64,000 nucleotides of DNA from Climacium dendroides. Lineage: Eukaryota > Streptophyta > Bryopsida > Hypnales > Climaciaceae. The notes below the pieces were generated by a model that had not been told where the DNA came from, made no database searches, and saw nothing but the letters and a program-made list of their open reading frames with translations. The stretch spans positions 20,898,047 through 20,962,046 of the forward strand of contig OX467087.1 in assembly GCA_950106755.1 (NCBI GenBank). The letters are read 5' to 3'. Numbering within the stretch: the first letter of the stretch is position 1; each line of letters opens with the position of its first letter. This document shows, piece by piece, positions 11,488 to 23,322 of the stretch. The position numbers and the translations under genes are program-made.

Positions 11488-11768
11488 TTCGGGGAGGTGA
11501 AGCTTCTTGAAATATTTTTCAGTAAATTTTCTTTGAAAGACAAGTGGAATTGGCATTTAATCCAAGTCGTTTCATATTTTTTGGAGCTTTGTGGAATTAG
11601 TTATGAAAATTTGAAGTTAAAATGGCATAGGCCTCTAAAATTGACCACCCCCTAAAATATACATTGTTTGTATATTGCTAAAGGCTAAAAAAAGAAACAT
11701 GTACAAATAGTGTATATTTGAGGAGGTGGGCAATTTTAGAATCTGTGCACTTTTAGAATCTTCAACCT
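11488..11768 (+). mobile_element. AGGTAG MITE subfamily 2, degenerate copy
   Basis: Close match over its length to 62300-62582: GAGGTGAAGCTTCTTGAAAT, GGAATTGGCAT, TTTGGAGCTTTGTG and an internal inverted pair around CCACCCCCTAAAATATA and GAGGAGGTGGGCAATTTT. It ends ACCT before TA; the left end is lost. Confidence 0.6.
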
Positions 11769-11770
11769 TA

Positions 11771-13022
11771 GTTAGAATACAAGTCTTCAAAACATCATCA
11801 ATTTTATGTGTGAGGTTGTTAGTATGAGGTTGTTTAGGTGGTTGTCAATCTTGCATTGTTGAAAGTGAGTCTTATAATGAAATGGTTTCATTGGTTTCAT
11901 AAGCTAAAAACAACAATTGAAGTAGGATTATGTAATTATGACACAAAATTAAATGGTGACAATGAATAGAAGGGCACCAAGATTTCACAATCACAAGACC
12001 TTTCAATTTGTTGCAATGAGATCAAAAATCTTTAAAATGTCTAGAAGAGTTGTAGTTACCTTACATTATTGTATGAGAGGCTTCATCCATGTAGCACTAG
12101 CTAGCAATCACATTGTAGCAATACCTCACCTTTTACGTATCCATTCCTTACATTTTAGTGCATATGAGTTATATATTAAACTTCTCAATGCAAGGCCTCC
12201 CCCTCCCTTTTTGGCCCTAAATCATAAAATTGTGACTAAAAGCAAGGAGCACATCCAAAATAGAACCAATGAGCACAAAGGAAACCCACATGTTGTATCC
12301 AAAATCATTTGATTATGTTCTCCACTAAGGTAGAAGCACCCATTGTATGTCAACTACAACCCATAGCCAACTTGTAGGGAGCACTATTTCCAATCAAGAA
12401 TGGAACACATTCTCAACCGAAGCTTGGAATGTGTTTTTTCAAGGTTGGGACTAGTAAGGTAATGACACATGTCCCAAAGTAGTGAGTAGGAAGTAGTTTT
12501 TGAATGATTGGAATTGGAAGAGTCTAAACATTGGCTATGGATCATGAGTACTTTTTGGCTCCCAAAATTCACAATAATTTCAATTTTGGGAATAAAATTA
12601 TGAAAAATTCTCAATCCCCATATTTCCTATCTTCCTATATGGAACAATATTTGGCACCTAAACTACTTATGATCTATTGCAAAATTCCTTAATTGATCAG
12701 GTACAGGTGCTTTTATCTTACAAGTAAACAAAATATCAATCCTTTTGAATATTTGATGAACCTTAGCTTTGTTTAACTCCTAAAGGACCAAATGATCATT
12801 GAACATACGCAAGTGATCTTGGGTAGGTATCTATAAAGTCATTTTGTAATAAATATTTTCAAAATTTTGACACATGGAGTGAACATGTCCCACCTACATG
12901 GGAATATAATTTTTTTTTGATCAAGTGCCTTGATCAAGAGTTATGTTGCCTTAAACTTTTTTGGCCAAAACATGATTTTTGTAAATAGCACACGTTGCTA
13001 AAAAATATTGTTAAAACAATGA
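11771..13022. other. Intergenic, nothing recognised
   Basis: AT-rich, with only short frames lacking domains. Confidence 0.4.
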
Positions 13023-13024
13023 TA

Positions 13025-13436
13025 AGGTAGTATGTTTTAAAAGCAACCATTTAAGGGCTAGTCGACCTTTTTCATAGGTTTTTGTAGCCAAAAATATTTT
13101 TAGATCATTCTTCAGAGAAAGAAAAACAAATGTGGAATTTAACACGAGTGGTTTTGTATTTTTCCAAGCAATTTTTTAACTACTTATAAATTTTCAAAGA
13201 TTTGGGGCATAGGCACTTGTTTGTGACCATAGGGGTCCCAAAATCCATCCACTTGCAACTTGTAAAGAGATGTGGGGAAATCAAAGACAATGATTGGCTC
13301 TTGCAATAGAAAAAACAATTTTTCCTCAATTCATTAAATGACTAAAGTGGTTCATTTAAGGATCACCTCATCTCTATTTTTCAACTAAAATTAGAGGTGA
13401 CTTGAAGAAGAGAAGCACTTCTAAAGCATACTATCT
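13025..13436 (+). mobile_element. AGGTAG MITE, copy 2
   Basis: Ends AGGTAGTATG and CATACTATCT form the inverted termini; the left flank is TA and the right flank CA (one change). The internal sequence is shared with copies at 15064 and 23323, and in reverse at 5124. No coding capacity. Confidence 0.75.
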
Positions 13437-14638
13437 CAACCCCCTTAAACATCTAGAGTCATCTCTAGAATTGACAATTTGGAAAAATCCATCATAAAGT
13501 GCTATTTGGAAGAATATTTTGGAATTCATATACAAATAAAAGCTGTAGATTTTAAATTTTAAATTCCATCCATATAGTTAGATTCAACTTTATATTTTTT
13601 TGTGAGTTTTGAAAGCAAAATTCCAAATTTCTTTCTAAATTTGATTACAAGCAAAATATTATCATTTTTTGAGTAAAATGTGTTCAAGTGCATTTGAAAT
13701 GAGGTTCTCTTGACATGATGATTTTTGAAATTTTTGTGTTCTTTAAATCTATGTCTTCATTTTTGCAAATCTAGTTTTGAATTAGAGTTAGTGCAATTTT
13801 GGCTTGGTCAATCATTTGACACACTTCCACATTTGTAATTTTAGAAAAATAAAATGTGCTCTAGTTACCCCAAATCCAACCATTAGATAGGACAACAATT
13901 TGATAGTGTATCTCCATAAATTAGGATGACTTTCATCTAAGCAAAACAAGAAAGAACCAAGAGTTTTAATCTATTTATTGTTTAGAAATTAGACGTTGGA
14001 GCACTTAGGGGTTAAAGTAACTACACCTTAAATTGCACACTTTCTAAAACTACACAAGCTAGATTCTTGCCTAAAATATACTTCCACTATTCACGAGAGT
14101 CTACAATCCATTACCTTAAACCCTATTTTCAACACTTTGACAATTTGTAGTTTATTCATATGGTATCTAAAAAATGCATTTTTAGGGAATCTAGAATTCC
14201 TTTTTGGCTTCCAAGAAGATCCCACCAAAAAAATTAGTATAATAATGGCAACCATGATGAATTGCTTATTTGTGTGATTTTTGATGTAAGGTAGAATTGT
14301 CTTATATCACCATCCACCCAATTGTGCCACATGTAGGATCCCTCCAATTGTATCAATGGCCCATCTATTACCACTATCTTTACAACCCTTTATCATGATG
14401 GCAATGCACTTAGTAAGCGGACACATCAATTCACGCTTTAACAAGGGTCTACTCATACTTCAACAAGGGTCTATTCACTGTTTAACATTTTTGTTTAAAA
14501 AAATCACAGAAAATTCACTTCTTGTCTAAATGTCTTCATTCTTTTTGCAATTGACTTCTCTCAAACTTTTCAATTTCTGAAAAATATGGGAGTTGACAAA
14601 TAGTTTCTCCAAAATACCTAGATAGCAAACCTGCGAAG
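13437..14638. other. Intergenic, nothing recognised
   Basis: AT-rich. A GGGGTTAA at about 14000 resembles a TTAA-element end, but no matching left end could be fixed. Confidence 0.35.
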
Positions 14639-14641
14639 TAA

Positions 14642-14824
14642 GAGCATCTCCACCGGGGCGCTTCAAAAGCAACGTGCCAAGTTGTTTTTGAAGTGTGTCA
14701 GGGACCGAAGTTTTACAATTCCTCCACCACCAGTGACAGGCTGCAATTGGTGGGTCCTTGTTTTGCTCGAGGCCACAGAAAACCCTTTGAAGGGACTGTT
14801 TAGAGTGAACTGGTGGAGATGCTC
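14642..14824. mobile_element. Tourist-like MITE, GAGCATCTCCACC termini
   Basis: 183 bp with near-perfect inverted ends GAGCATCTCCACCGG and CTGGTGGAGATGCTC, flanked on both sides by TAA (14639-14641, 14825-14827). A 3-bp TAA duplication is typical of PIF/Harbinger-derived MITEs. The short frames through it are incidental. Confidence 0.8.
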
Positions 14825-15063
14825 TAATGGGCAGTTAAATGATCTCAAACTTCAAAGTTCACACCATGGTTACCACACTTGTGTAGATACAAATATTCTG
14901 CTACATTTAAGGGCCCTGTTCTGTTCAGCATTCAGTTTGACTCATGAACATTTGATGCAAAATCCTTCAGTTATTCAATGACAACATAATAGTAATTAAA
15001 AATCTGAAAAAACTTTAACTTCATGAAGCTCATGATGCAAGGCACACTTCCCAATTCTCACTA

Positions 15064-15471
15064 AGGTAGTATGGCCTTGAAGCGACCATTTACCGGCTGG
15101 TCTCCCTTTTTCAAAGGTTTCCATGAATAGAATTTTTTTTGGATTATTTTTTAGAGAAAGAAAAATGGATGCAGAACATCACACAAGTGGTTTCATATTT
15201 TTTGAATCATTTTTGAATTACTTATGAATTTTCAAAAAAAACTATTGTAGGCACCTATTTGTGACCTTAGGTCTTCCAAAATCTGACCACTTGCAACTTC
15301 TAAAGTGATTTCAGTAAATGAAGGCCAACAATTGGCTCTTCCAATAAATAATGCTTTTCTCTTGATTCTCTCAATGACTTGAGAGGTCCATTTAAGAACC
15401 ACTTACTATCCATTTCGACCTAAATATAGGGGCGATTTGAAGAGGCCGCTTACTTTTAGAGCATACTACCT
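15064..15471 (+). mobile_element. AGGTAG MITE, copy 3 (best preserved)
   Basis: 408 bp with perfect terminal inverted repeats AGGTAGTATG and CATACTACCT, flanked by TA on both sides (15062-15063, 15472-15473). This copy best defines the family. No open frame spans it. TA duplication suggests a Tc1/mariner-like mobiliser, but the termini do not match a family I can name. Confidence 0.8.
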
Positions 15472-15720
15472 TATGCGCACATCCTACCTTCCCGTGCCAC
15501 CTCCCTTATCATCTTGCTCTTCATCTCCCCCGTTGCTATGTCTGTAGAGTTCTTTCGTGCTCCTTGTGCAGTGTTGCACAAGGCCATGAAACTAATGCCG
15601 ACAATTGCACAAACATCCAATGTAAAATACACGAACACAAGCCACCCCATGATCGCTGTCTACATGAACGATGTATGTGACAATATCAAAGGCCAATACG
15701 GGGGTGGTGGTATGTAACTA

Positions 15721-16167
15721 GGCCCGTTTCATACATAGATGTCCAGTACTCATGGAGAAAACCCTTTGTCCACTTGATTGTGTGGAGGGAGATTGCCATG
15801 TCATCATTGGTTTTGTCCGTCCGGTGCATGGTTTTAACTGGATGTTTGATAGAATTAAACTTGTGAAAGCTCCTTTGTTGTTGCATTTCTATTTCATGGA
15901 AGCTCCTTCACAACTCCTTTCTTCTTGAACACACCCATTTTGTCCACCGGACAAAATTTGGGATCACCTCCCAACTTGATCCCAAATTTGTCCACTACAA
16001 CTAGGGCTTCATCTTGAGTTTTGGCGGGAATGGGTGATAACATGGCAATTTCATCAAGCGGACGTCCATCATGTGTGAAAGCCCCACCGGACAAAACCTA
16101 TCCTTTGACCAATCGAATTACAAAGATTTTTGTCCGGTGCTTGTAACGTCCATGTATGAAACGGGCC
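15721..16167. mobile_element. MITE with GGCCCGTTTCATACAT termini
   Basis: Inverted ends GGCCCGTTTCATACAT and ATGTATGAAACGGGCC enclose 447 bp, flanked by CTA on both sides (15718-15720, 16168-16170). The GGGCCCGTTT start resembles Tourist/PIF termini, although the usual duplication is TWA. Inside is a strong hairpin at 15949-15993. Confidence 0.7.
15949..15993. repeat. 17-bp hairpin inside the MITE
   Basis: GGACAAAATTTGGGATCA at 15949-15966 faces TGATCCCAAATTTGTCC at 15977-15993 with a 10-base loop; one A is unpaired. Confidence 0.8.
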
Positions 16168-16170
16168 CTA

Positions 16171-16988
16171 TACCCCCCCAATTTTTTAAATAAGAAAATT
16201 TTGAAGGTATAGGTACAATACCCGCAAAACACCCCTCCCGGTATCGCCCTCCCAGTGAGGGCCCTTAAGGCCATTTAGACAGTCTGACTCAATCTTCCAA
16301 CATTATGAAGGTAAGTGGTTTACCTTGCTCATGGGTTTTCCCTTCCAGGAAAGCAAGAAGTGTCGTCAGTTTCAAAATCTCTGCTCACTGGAGTCATGTC
16401 TGAAATGGAAACATGCACTTTCTTGGCAAAGAGCTTTCCATAATTAAGAAACTTCTTTCGAAAAGCTCATGACTGTGTTGCTACATCCCGAGATGTAATT
16501 CTTGAACTCCATGTTGGCAAAAGCATGCAGCACATTGTACAACACAATGCTTGCTAAGCCTCCTCATTGAAGTATTTTTGCACTTCAGGATTGTACTTCT
16601 TGAAATTCAACCTTGTTTTCAACAGTTTTTCCAGCTAAGCCTTGGCTCCTGTTTTCCCCCCATGCTCGGCCAGGGAGAACTGACCCCTTCATTGCCCTGG
16701 CCAGGGTTTATTGTGAAAAAAGCCCCCTATTTTTTTGCCATGATTTATTATATTTCTACACTGTACCCAAATAATTTGGACCGCTGATTGCAAATGTGAA
16801 TTCAGAATTTCCAAAAAAATCATCTGATTGCAAATAAAAAATTCCACAGCATTTTTCCCATTCACGGGGAAACGTTGTCAATCCTCCGTGAGCCTGAGTC
16901 TGACGGCTGCTAGAACTTTTTTCAAGTCAACCTGCCCCTTGCCCAAACCAAGCCCAGGTTGAAGCTAGGTCCAGCCCTCCTTCCTTAC
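16171..16988. other. Intergenic with dispersed repeat
   Basis: No gene. About 16710-16860 shares blocks with 10670-10810. The copia element begins at 16989 after its target site CTTAC. Confidence 0.45.
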
Positions 16989-17194
16989 TGTTAAGATTTA
17001 TAGTGTGAACGCTCTCCATACATATGGCAAGTTAGTCAACAAAGTAGTTTCTTAGCCAATAGGGAGAGAGTACTATTCATCGTCTCTCTCCCTTTGTATA
17101 TACTTCCTACTATCAATGTTAGTAGATATATTTTTTCTCTTGCAACTTTGTGTTTGTGTTCTTTGAGGTTTTGTTTCATTTATTATACTCAACA
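16989..17194 (+). repeat. 5' LTR of the Copia element
   Basis: 206 bp, TG...CA borders, identical to the 3' LTR except for three transitions. TCTCTCTCCCTTTGTATATA near 17080-17102 could hold the promoter TATA box. Confidence 0.95.
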
Positions 17195-17207
17195 CGTTAT
17201 CAGCACG
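17195..17207 (+). other. Likely primer binding site of the Copia element
   Basis: CGTTATCAGCACG follows the 5' LTR directly. It departs from the common TGGTATCAGAGC site but matches the form I recall for Retrofit/Ale-type elements. Confidence 0.6.
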
Positions 17208-17289
17208 CTCTCACGTTGTAGTTTGAACGTTCTTACGATTTGTATTTTCTATTCCTCTCTATTTTCCGGTTTAGAATTTTGTTTTGTGG

Positions 17290-17960
17290 AGGAGCTTTGA
17301 AGCCCCTCCAGTTTTGTCTCCCAGCTCCCTTCACTGGACTCCCCCTGCACCGCTCCCCCTGCATGCTTCACCCCCCCCTCTGTCCTCCTGCACGCCTCCT
17401 TCCAGCACCCTCTGTCCACCCTTCGCCTCCCTCCAACACTTCCCCTGCCGGCCACCCCCTCTTCCCTGCCGACCCCCCACACACCCCTTTCCTGCCGGCT
17501 CACCCCCCCCCCCTCCTTCCTTGCCGGCTCCCTTCTTCTGCCGCCCCCTCCTCTTTTCTCCCTCTCTGAGCTCTTCATTCCTCCCTTCCGCCCCTTCGCC
17601 TCAAGCTTTTTGCTTGTCTCTCCAAACCCCAAGTGTTTTTATTTTATTTTATTTTATCTTAAATTTATTATTGACTTTTCATATATTATTTTTATAATTT
17701 TATAATTTTATTTCTTTATTGTTGTCTTTCTCTTTCTCTTTACCTATAACTTTCATCTTTTTCTTTTTCTTTACTTTTTCTTTTCACTTTTACTTTTAAA
17801 ATTTTAAATTTTTTTTAAATTTTTATTTATTTATTTATTACATCTTTATCTTTCTTTATCTTTATTATACCTTTATCTTTATCTTTTATTATATCTTCAT
17901 CTTTATCTTTATTTCTTATTTCAAATCCCTAAATTCTAAACCCTAATTTTTCCAAAAACC
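17290..17960 (+). other. Pyrimidine-rich untranslated leader of the Copia element
   Basis: Between the primer site and gag lie about 800 bp, first very C-rich (17290-17620) and then T-rich (17630-17930), with few purines on the + strand. Proline-rich open frames here are a composition effect, not genes. Confidence 0.7.
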
Positions 17961-18003
17961 TACTTTGCTTGGAAAAATATTTTTATCCTCTTCATTCTAC
18001 ATC

Positions 18004-21000
18004 ATGACTACTTCGACATCTTCTGTCGCTACATCTACGACTATTCCGGTGGCTGCTACTATTATTGAGCCACCAAGGCTTCAGCCTCTTCTTTTTACAC
18101 AACTGGCAACTGACGGCAGCAATTATCTATTATGGGCGAGGACGGTCAAAGCACATATTTTTGCTGAGGGACTATCAGACGCTATTGTTTTTGACACTAT
18201 TCCTACTGTAAGTGCCACTGATTCCACTGTTCCTCCTGCCACTGTTTCTGCTTCCACTTCTTGGAAAGCTCTACTTTTGCTTCGTCGTCATGTTGTTCCT
18301 TCTCTACAACATCAGTATTTAGAGATCGAAAACCAGATGAGCTTTGGCAGAAGCTCAAGTCTCGGTTTGACCATCAGAAAACGATGTTCCTTCCTAGAGC
18401 TCTCTACGATTGGACCCATTTACGAGTATTGGATTTTCCAACACTTGTTGCTTTCAACAATGAATTGTACCGCATCATATCGCAATTACGGTTGTGTGGT
18501 CAAGCCATTACCGAACAGGAAATGATTGAGAAAACTCTCTCAACATTCCCACCGGTTTTTGCTGTACTTGCCCAACAGTATAGAAACATGAAATTTGAGA
18601 ATCACTCAGATCTCATGTCTCTATTACTTCTTGCTGAAAAGCAAAACGAGATCCTTCTGCGCAATGCAGAGGCCCGCCCTATTGGGAGTACGGTACCAGA
18701 GTCTCATGCTGTCAAGGTTTCTCATTTCAAACCTAAGTTACAACAGTTTAAGAAACATCGTCAGAAACAGTCCAATAATTATAGTCATAGTCATGCGCAC
18801 AAGAAGAATACCAATTCTTCTTCTCAAAACCATGGTAAGCGTCCGTCAGAGACGCGTACTTGCCACAAATGTGGTAGAGTTGGCCATTTGGCCAATGTTT
18901 GCCATACAACAGACTATTTTGTCAAGATGTTCCAAGAGAACAAGAAACTTCGAGCTCAGGGCCGTGAAGCTCATACAATAGATGCGACTATGGATCCGTA
19001 TGGAGCTGAAGATTTTGAAACACATGTTGCTGAGGATACCTCCACTGGTGAGTCTTGTGATGCGCTCCTTGACTCTGCAACCACACATACTATTTTACAA
19101 GATAAACAATTTTTTGATGTTGATAAACTTTCAACTTGGCAAACCAGAAATTTAATAACTATGGTTGGATCGAATGTGTTTCGTTTCCAGGAGGGACCAG
19201 CAAAGGTGATTTTGCCTGAGGGCACCACCATAACATGCATGCGTGCTATGTTTTCTCCCTCTGCGCCTCGAAGCCTGATCAGCTATCGAGATATCCGCAC
19301 CAATGGTTTTCATCTCTCGACCAGAAATATAGATAGGCGAGAGGCTCTGGTTTTTGTACAAAACAATAAAGTAGTGGAAACAGCCTTTGCTGCGGCTAGT
19401 GGCTTGTATCGGATTCCAATCCGACCACCATCTGTATCTAGTTTTGCTTCATCTTCTAAAGAAAATAAAATTTCACTGTAGCATGGAAGACTGGGTCATC
19501 CAGGCTCCACTTTATTTCGGAAAATTCTTCCATGTGTACTTGGTCATAATTTACAGCCAGCTGATGTAAATTCAATGACACTATGTCAAGCATGTGTACA
19601 AGGCAAATTAATTGCCAGACCATCTCTATGGAAGCTGCCCAGTGAATTACCACCAATGCTTTCGAGACTGCATGGTGATATTTGTGGTCCTATAACACCA
19701 ATGTCTGGACCATTTCGATACTTTTTGGTTTTGGTTGATGCAACAGGCAGACAATCTCATGTCTCTTTGCTATCAACTAGAAATTTGGCTTTTGCCAACT
19801 TACTTTCTATGCTTATCCGGTTCAAGGCTCATTTTCCTGATTATCCAATCAAAACGCTTTGAATGGATAATGCCCAAGAATTCCGATCCAAATCTTTCGA
19901 AGATTATTGTATTGCCACTGGGATTGATTTGACATATTCAGTTCCCTATGAACATGCTCAAAATGGATTGGCGGAGTCTTTCATCAAGCGAATTCAACTT
20001 ATTACGAGGCCTTTGCTTTTACATGCAAATTTGCCAGCATATATGTGGGGACATGCAATTCTACATGCTGCAAATTTAATTCGGCTTCGTCCTTCATCTG
20101 TAGAGATTGCTTCATCACAAGAACTTCTCTCAGGATGAGTTCTTAATGTATCTCATTTGCGAGTATTTGGATGCCGTGTTTGGGTTCCAATTGCAGAACC
20201 TCAACGTTATACTATTGGCGCTCATCGTCAAGAAGGCATCTATATTGGTTTTGACTCTCCTAGTATTATTCGATACATTAATCCATCTACTGGTACATTA
20301 TTTCGTGCGCGTTTCGCCAACTGTCGGTTTGAAGAAGATGTATTTCCATCTTTAAGAGGAGGAGCATTTATTCTAGAGACTTCTATTGGTCTTACATTTC
20401 AAGCACCTCAAACACTTACATCAAATCCTGATCCACGATCATCCTTGGTTGAAACTGAAGTTGCCAAGATTTTGCATTTACAAAAGATTGCGGATCAGAC
20501 ACCTGATGGTTTTAATGATGCGCCACGGATTACAAAAACTCCATTGAATGAAGCTCGAAATCTTCCTGCTCGAATATTTGTACCAGAAATTACAACCAAT
20601 ACGACTCCTCAATCTCTTAGCAAACGGACTCGAGGACCAGACAAGCAACCACGCAAACGCAAGACAATCTTTGATGCTGCTAATCCTTCTCTACCTACAG
20701 CAACCACTTCCAATTTTGTTCATCCATCTATTTCAGAAGGAGACATGTCTCAGTCAAATACAGAATTATCTGTGATGTACTGCGGTACGGGTCACGTATG
20801 GGACAGAGCAAGTATTGACATAGATGAAAATTTTATTTCTATGATTGTAGAACATTTTTCTTGCGAGAAAGATGATCCCGAACCGCGTACTATTGAAGAA
20901 GTGATGAATCGCTCTGACTGGCTCAAATGGAAAGCTGCTATTGAGGAGGAGTATGAATCTCTGCGCAAGAGACAAGTCTTTGGACCTATCGTGAATAATC

Positions 21001-22500
21001 TTAATTCACGACCTTTTGGATACAAACTTGTATTTGTACGCAAACAAAATGACAAAGGTCAGATTATTCGCTACAAAGTTCGTCTTGTTGCTCAAGGATT
21101 TACACAAAAATTTGGCATTAATTATGATATCACATATTCACCAGTTATGGATACTATTACTTTTCGATATCTCCTTGACATGGCGGTACACACCATCCTT
21201 GAGATGACACTTATGGATGTGGTAACCGCTTATCTATATGACTCACTTCATACTAATATATATGAGAGTTCCACCTGGCCTTCAATTTACAAATTCAAGT
21301 GCAACTATTCCAGACAAATATCATGGTGTTAAATTACAACGTGCACTATATGGTCTCAAACAATCTGGACGCATGTGGTATCAACGCCTACGACAATTTC
21401 TTGTTGAAAATCATTTTATTAATGATACATTGCTTCCCTGTCTCTTTATCAAACGAGATAAAGATGATTTCGTCATCATTGCTGTTTATGTTGATGATTT
21501 GAACCTTATCGGTACCAAATCTGCATGTATTGCAGCTACTCAACTTCTTATTCGTGAGTTTGAAATGAAGGTACTTGGCAAAACTGTATTTTGTATTGAT
21601 TTACAGGTTCTTCATTTGAAAGATGGTAGCATTTTTCTTTCTCAAACAACATACATCAACCGAATCTTGAAAAGATTCAACATGCTCGATGCCTATCCTT
21701 TATCATCACCTATGGTATGTCGGAGTTCAAAGGGTGAAGATCCTTACCGTCCTTGCGAGGAGGAGGAGGAAACATTGGGTGAAAACTATCCATACCTCGC
21801 TGCGGTTGGAGCACTTTTATACTTAGCTACGTCTACAAGGCCTGACATTGCATTTGCAGTTAGTGTTCTTACAAGACATAGTGCTCGTCCTACACTTCGA
21901 CATTGGAATGGCATCAAACATCTTTTTCGTTATTTGAAAGGAACTGAAGATTTGGGACTACACTATACTCGATCGCGAGATCCAACATTGGTTGGATATG
22001 CTGATGCTGGATATAGATCAGATCCTGCAACATCAAAATCTCAAACAGGCTATGTTTTCTTGCGACATGGAGCTGCAATATCTTGGAAATCCGTAAAGCA
22101 AACTATCACTGCAACATCATCAAATCATGCAGAAATCATTGCCTTACATGAAGCATCTCGAGAATGCATCTGGTTAAGATCGATTGACAAATTCATTCGA
22201 ACAAATTGTGGATTATTTTATGATAATTCTCCAACTGTTTTATATGAAGACAATAGTGCTTGTATTACTCAAATGCAAGCAGGTTTTATTAAAGGTGATC
22301 GTACAAAGCATATTGATCCAAAATATTTCACCTATACCAATGATTTGATTACAGACAAAGTACTTGAGATCAAGAAAATTGCATCAGTAAATAATCTAGC
22401 TGATCTTTTTACTAAGGCCCTTCCAACATCTACTCATCGCTGACTTGTCCATGATATTGGAATGCGGCGACGTGGTCTTTTAGAACAAGAAATTCAATAA
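18004..22500 (+). pseudogene. Copia gag-pol polyprotein, broken
   Basis: The start ATG at 18004 opens gag (UBN2-type; DGSNYLLWARTVKAHI near 18110). A one-base deletion near 18333 shifts the frame. The CCHC zinc knuckle is at 18861-18902. The protease motif D-S-A-T-T-H starts at 19071. The integrase shows its HHCC region (19470-19610) and catalytic Asp 19677, Asp 19866 and Glu 19974. The reverse transcriptase has YVDDL at 21487-21501, and RNase H runs from about 21990 to 22430. Stops: TAG at 19479 (in place of Trp in the conserved LWH), TGA at 19860, 20136 and 22441. A two-base loss in a TA run near 21260 shifts frame again. The polyprotein would end at the TAA at 22498. The catalytic residues survive, so decay appears recent. 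Confidence 0.9.
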
Positions 22501-23033
22501 ATTTTCATTATGAAATTTATTGATCCTTTTGATATCTTTCCATGGTTTTTTCCCACTGGGTTTTACTATGAGAATGGATTGATAAAGGAGTTGTACTCTT
22601 TTTCCTTCGTCTGTGGTTTTATCCTTGAAATATAACCAAGGTTTTCCCAGATAAGGTTTTAATGAGGCAACAACTGACTATTCGGGAATTTTCAAATAGA
22701 AAAAGTGGGGTCGTAGTAAGAACCACGATTTGGGGTTCAATGCTGGAGCTTGTTAACCATCTTGGGGTGTACAGCATCTTGTCACATTCACAGCTCAGGG
22801 GTGGGATAGCGGGTCGACTGTTATTCCTGCTTCACTAGCATGCCAAGCCGTGAGTCTCTCGAACTAGTCAACGCAGCCGACGAGGATCGAACCGCGGACC
22901 GATTGTCTGACCATAGACGTATGAAACCAACCGACCAAGTCCACGACTTGGCGACTGTGTTCGGCATTCAATTGATTTTATTGCCTTTATCGACCAGCCC
23001 GCATTAAATCAAAATATTTTATCCTTATTATGT

Positions 23034-23047
23034 CGAGCGAGGAGGAA
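23034..23047 (+). other. Polypurine tract of the Copia element
   Basis: Purine-rich CGAGCGAGGAGGAA lies directly before the 3' LTR, the expected place for the plus-strand primer. Confidence 0.7.
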
Positions 23048-23253
23048 TGTTAAGATTTATAGTGTGAACGCTCTCCATACATATGGCAAGTTGGTCAATA
23101 AAGTAGTTTCTTAGCCAATAGGGAGAGAGTACTATTCATCGTCTCTCTCCCCTTGTATATACTTCCTACTATCAATGTTAGTAGATATATTTTTTCTCTT
23201 GCAACTTTGTGTTTGTGTTCTTTGAGGTTTTGTTTCATTTATTATACTCAACA
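23048..23253 (+). repeat. 3' LTR of the Copia element
   Basis: 206 bp, 203 of them identical to the 5' LTR; followed by the target duplication CTTAC. Confidence 0.95.
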
Positions 23254-23322
23254 CTTACGAACCCCAGTCCGGGGGTTCAGTTTTTTTTTTTTTTACCAGT
23301 GTCCTCCCTGTTGTCCTCACTA

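Larger units (their letters stand above)
16989..23253 (+). mobile_element. Ty1/Copia LTR retrotransposon, complete but inactive
   Basis: A 6,265-bp element with two 206-bp LTRs beginning TGTTAAG and ending CAACA, flanked by the 5-bp duplication CTTAC (16984-16988 and 23254-23258). Right after the 5' LTR is GTTATCAGCACG, the primer-site region seen in the Ale/Retrofit type of plant Copia elements (recalled, not searched). GAGGAGGAA before the 3' LTR is the polypurine tract. Domain order is gag, protease, integrase, reverse transcriptase, RNase H, which defines Copia. The LTRs differ by three transitions, so the insertion is fairly recent, yet gag-pol carries four stops and two frameshifts. It could move only with proteins from elsewhere. 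Confidence 0.95.

Noticed and set aside
15686..16094. Two 66-residue minus-strand frames
   Set aside because: They lie across MITE 15721-16167 and its hairpin and show no domain.
14915..16266. GGGCCCT next to TTAA at both ends, as if one large MITE
   Set aside because: Similarity of the two ends stops after GGGCCCT, and the interval contains other complete elements.
17240..17697. Proline- and serine-rich open frames on both strands
   Set aside because: They arise from the C-rich leader of the Copia element; all phases stay open and no domain is seen.
22861..22925. tRNA-like GGATCGAACC word, resembling a reversed B box
   Set aside because: The flanking bases do not form T, anticodon or acceptor stems.
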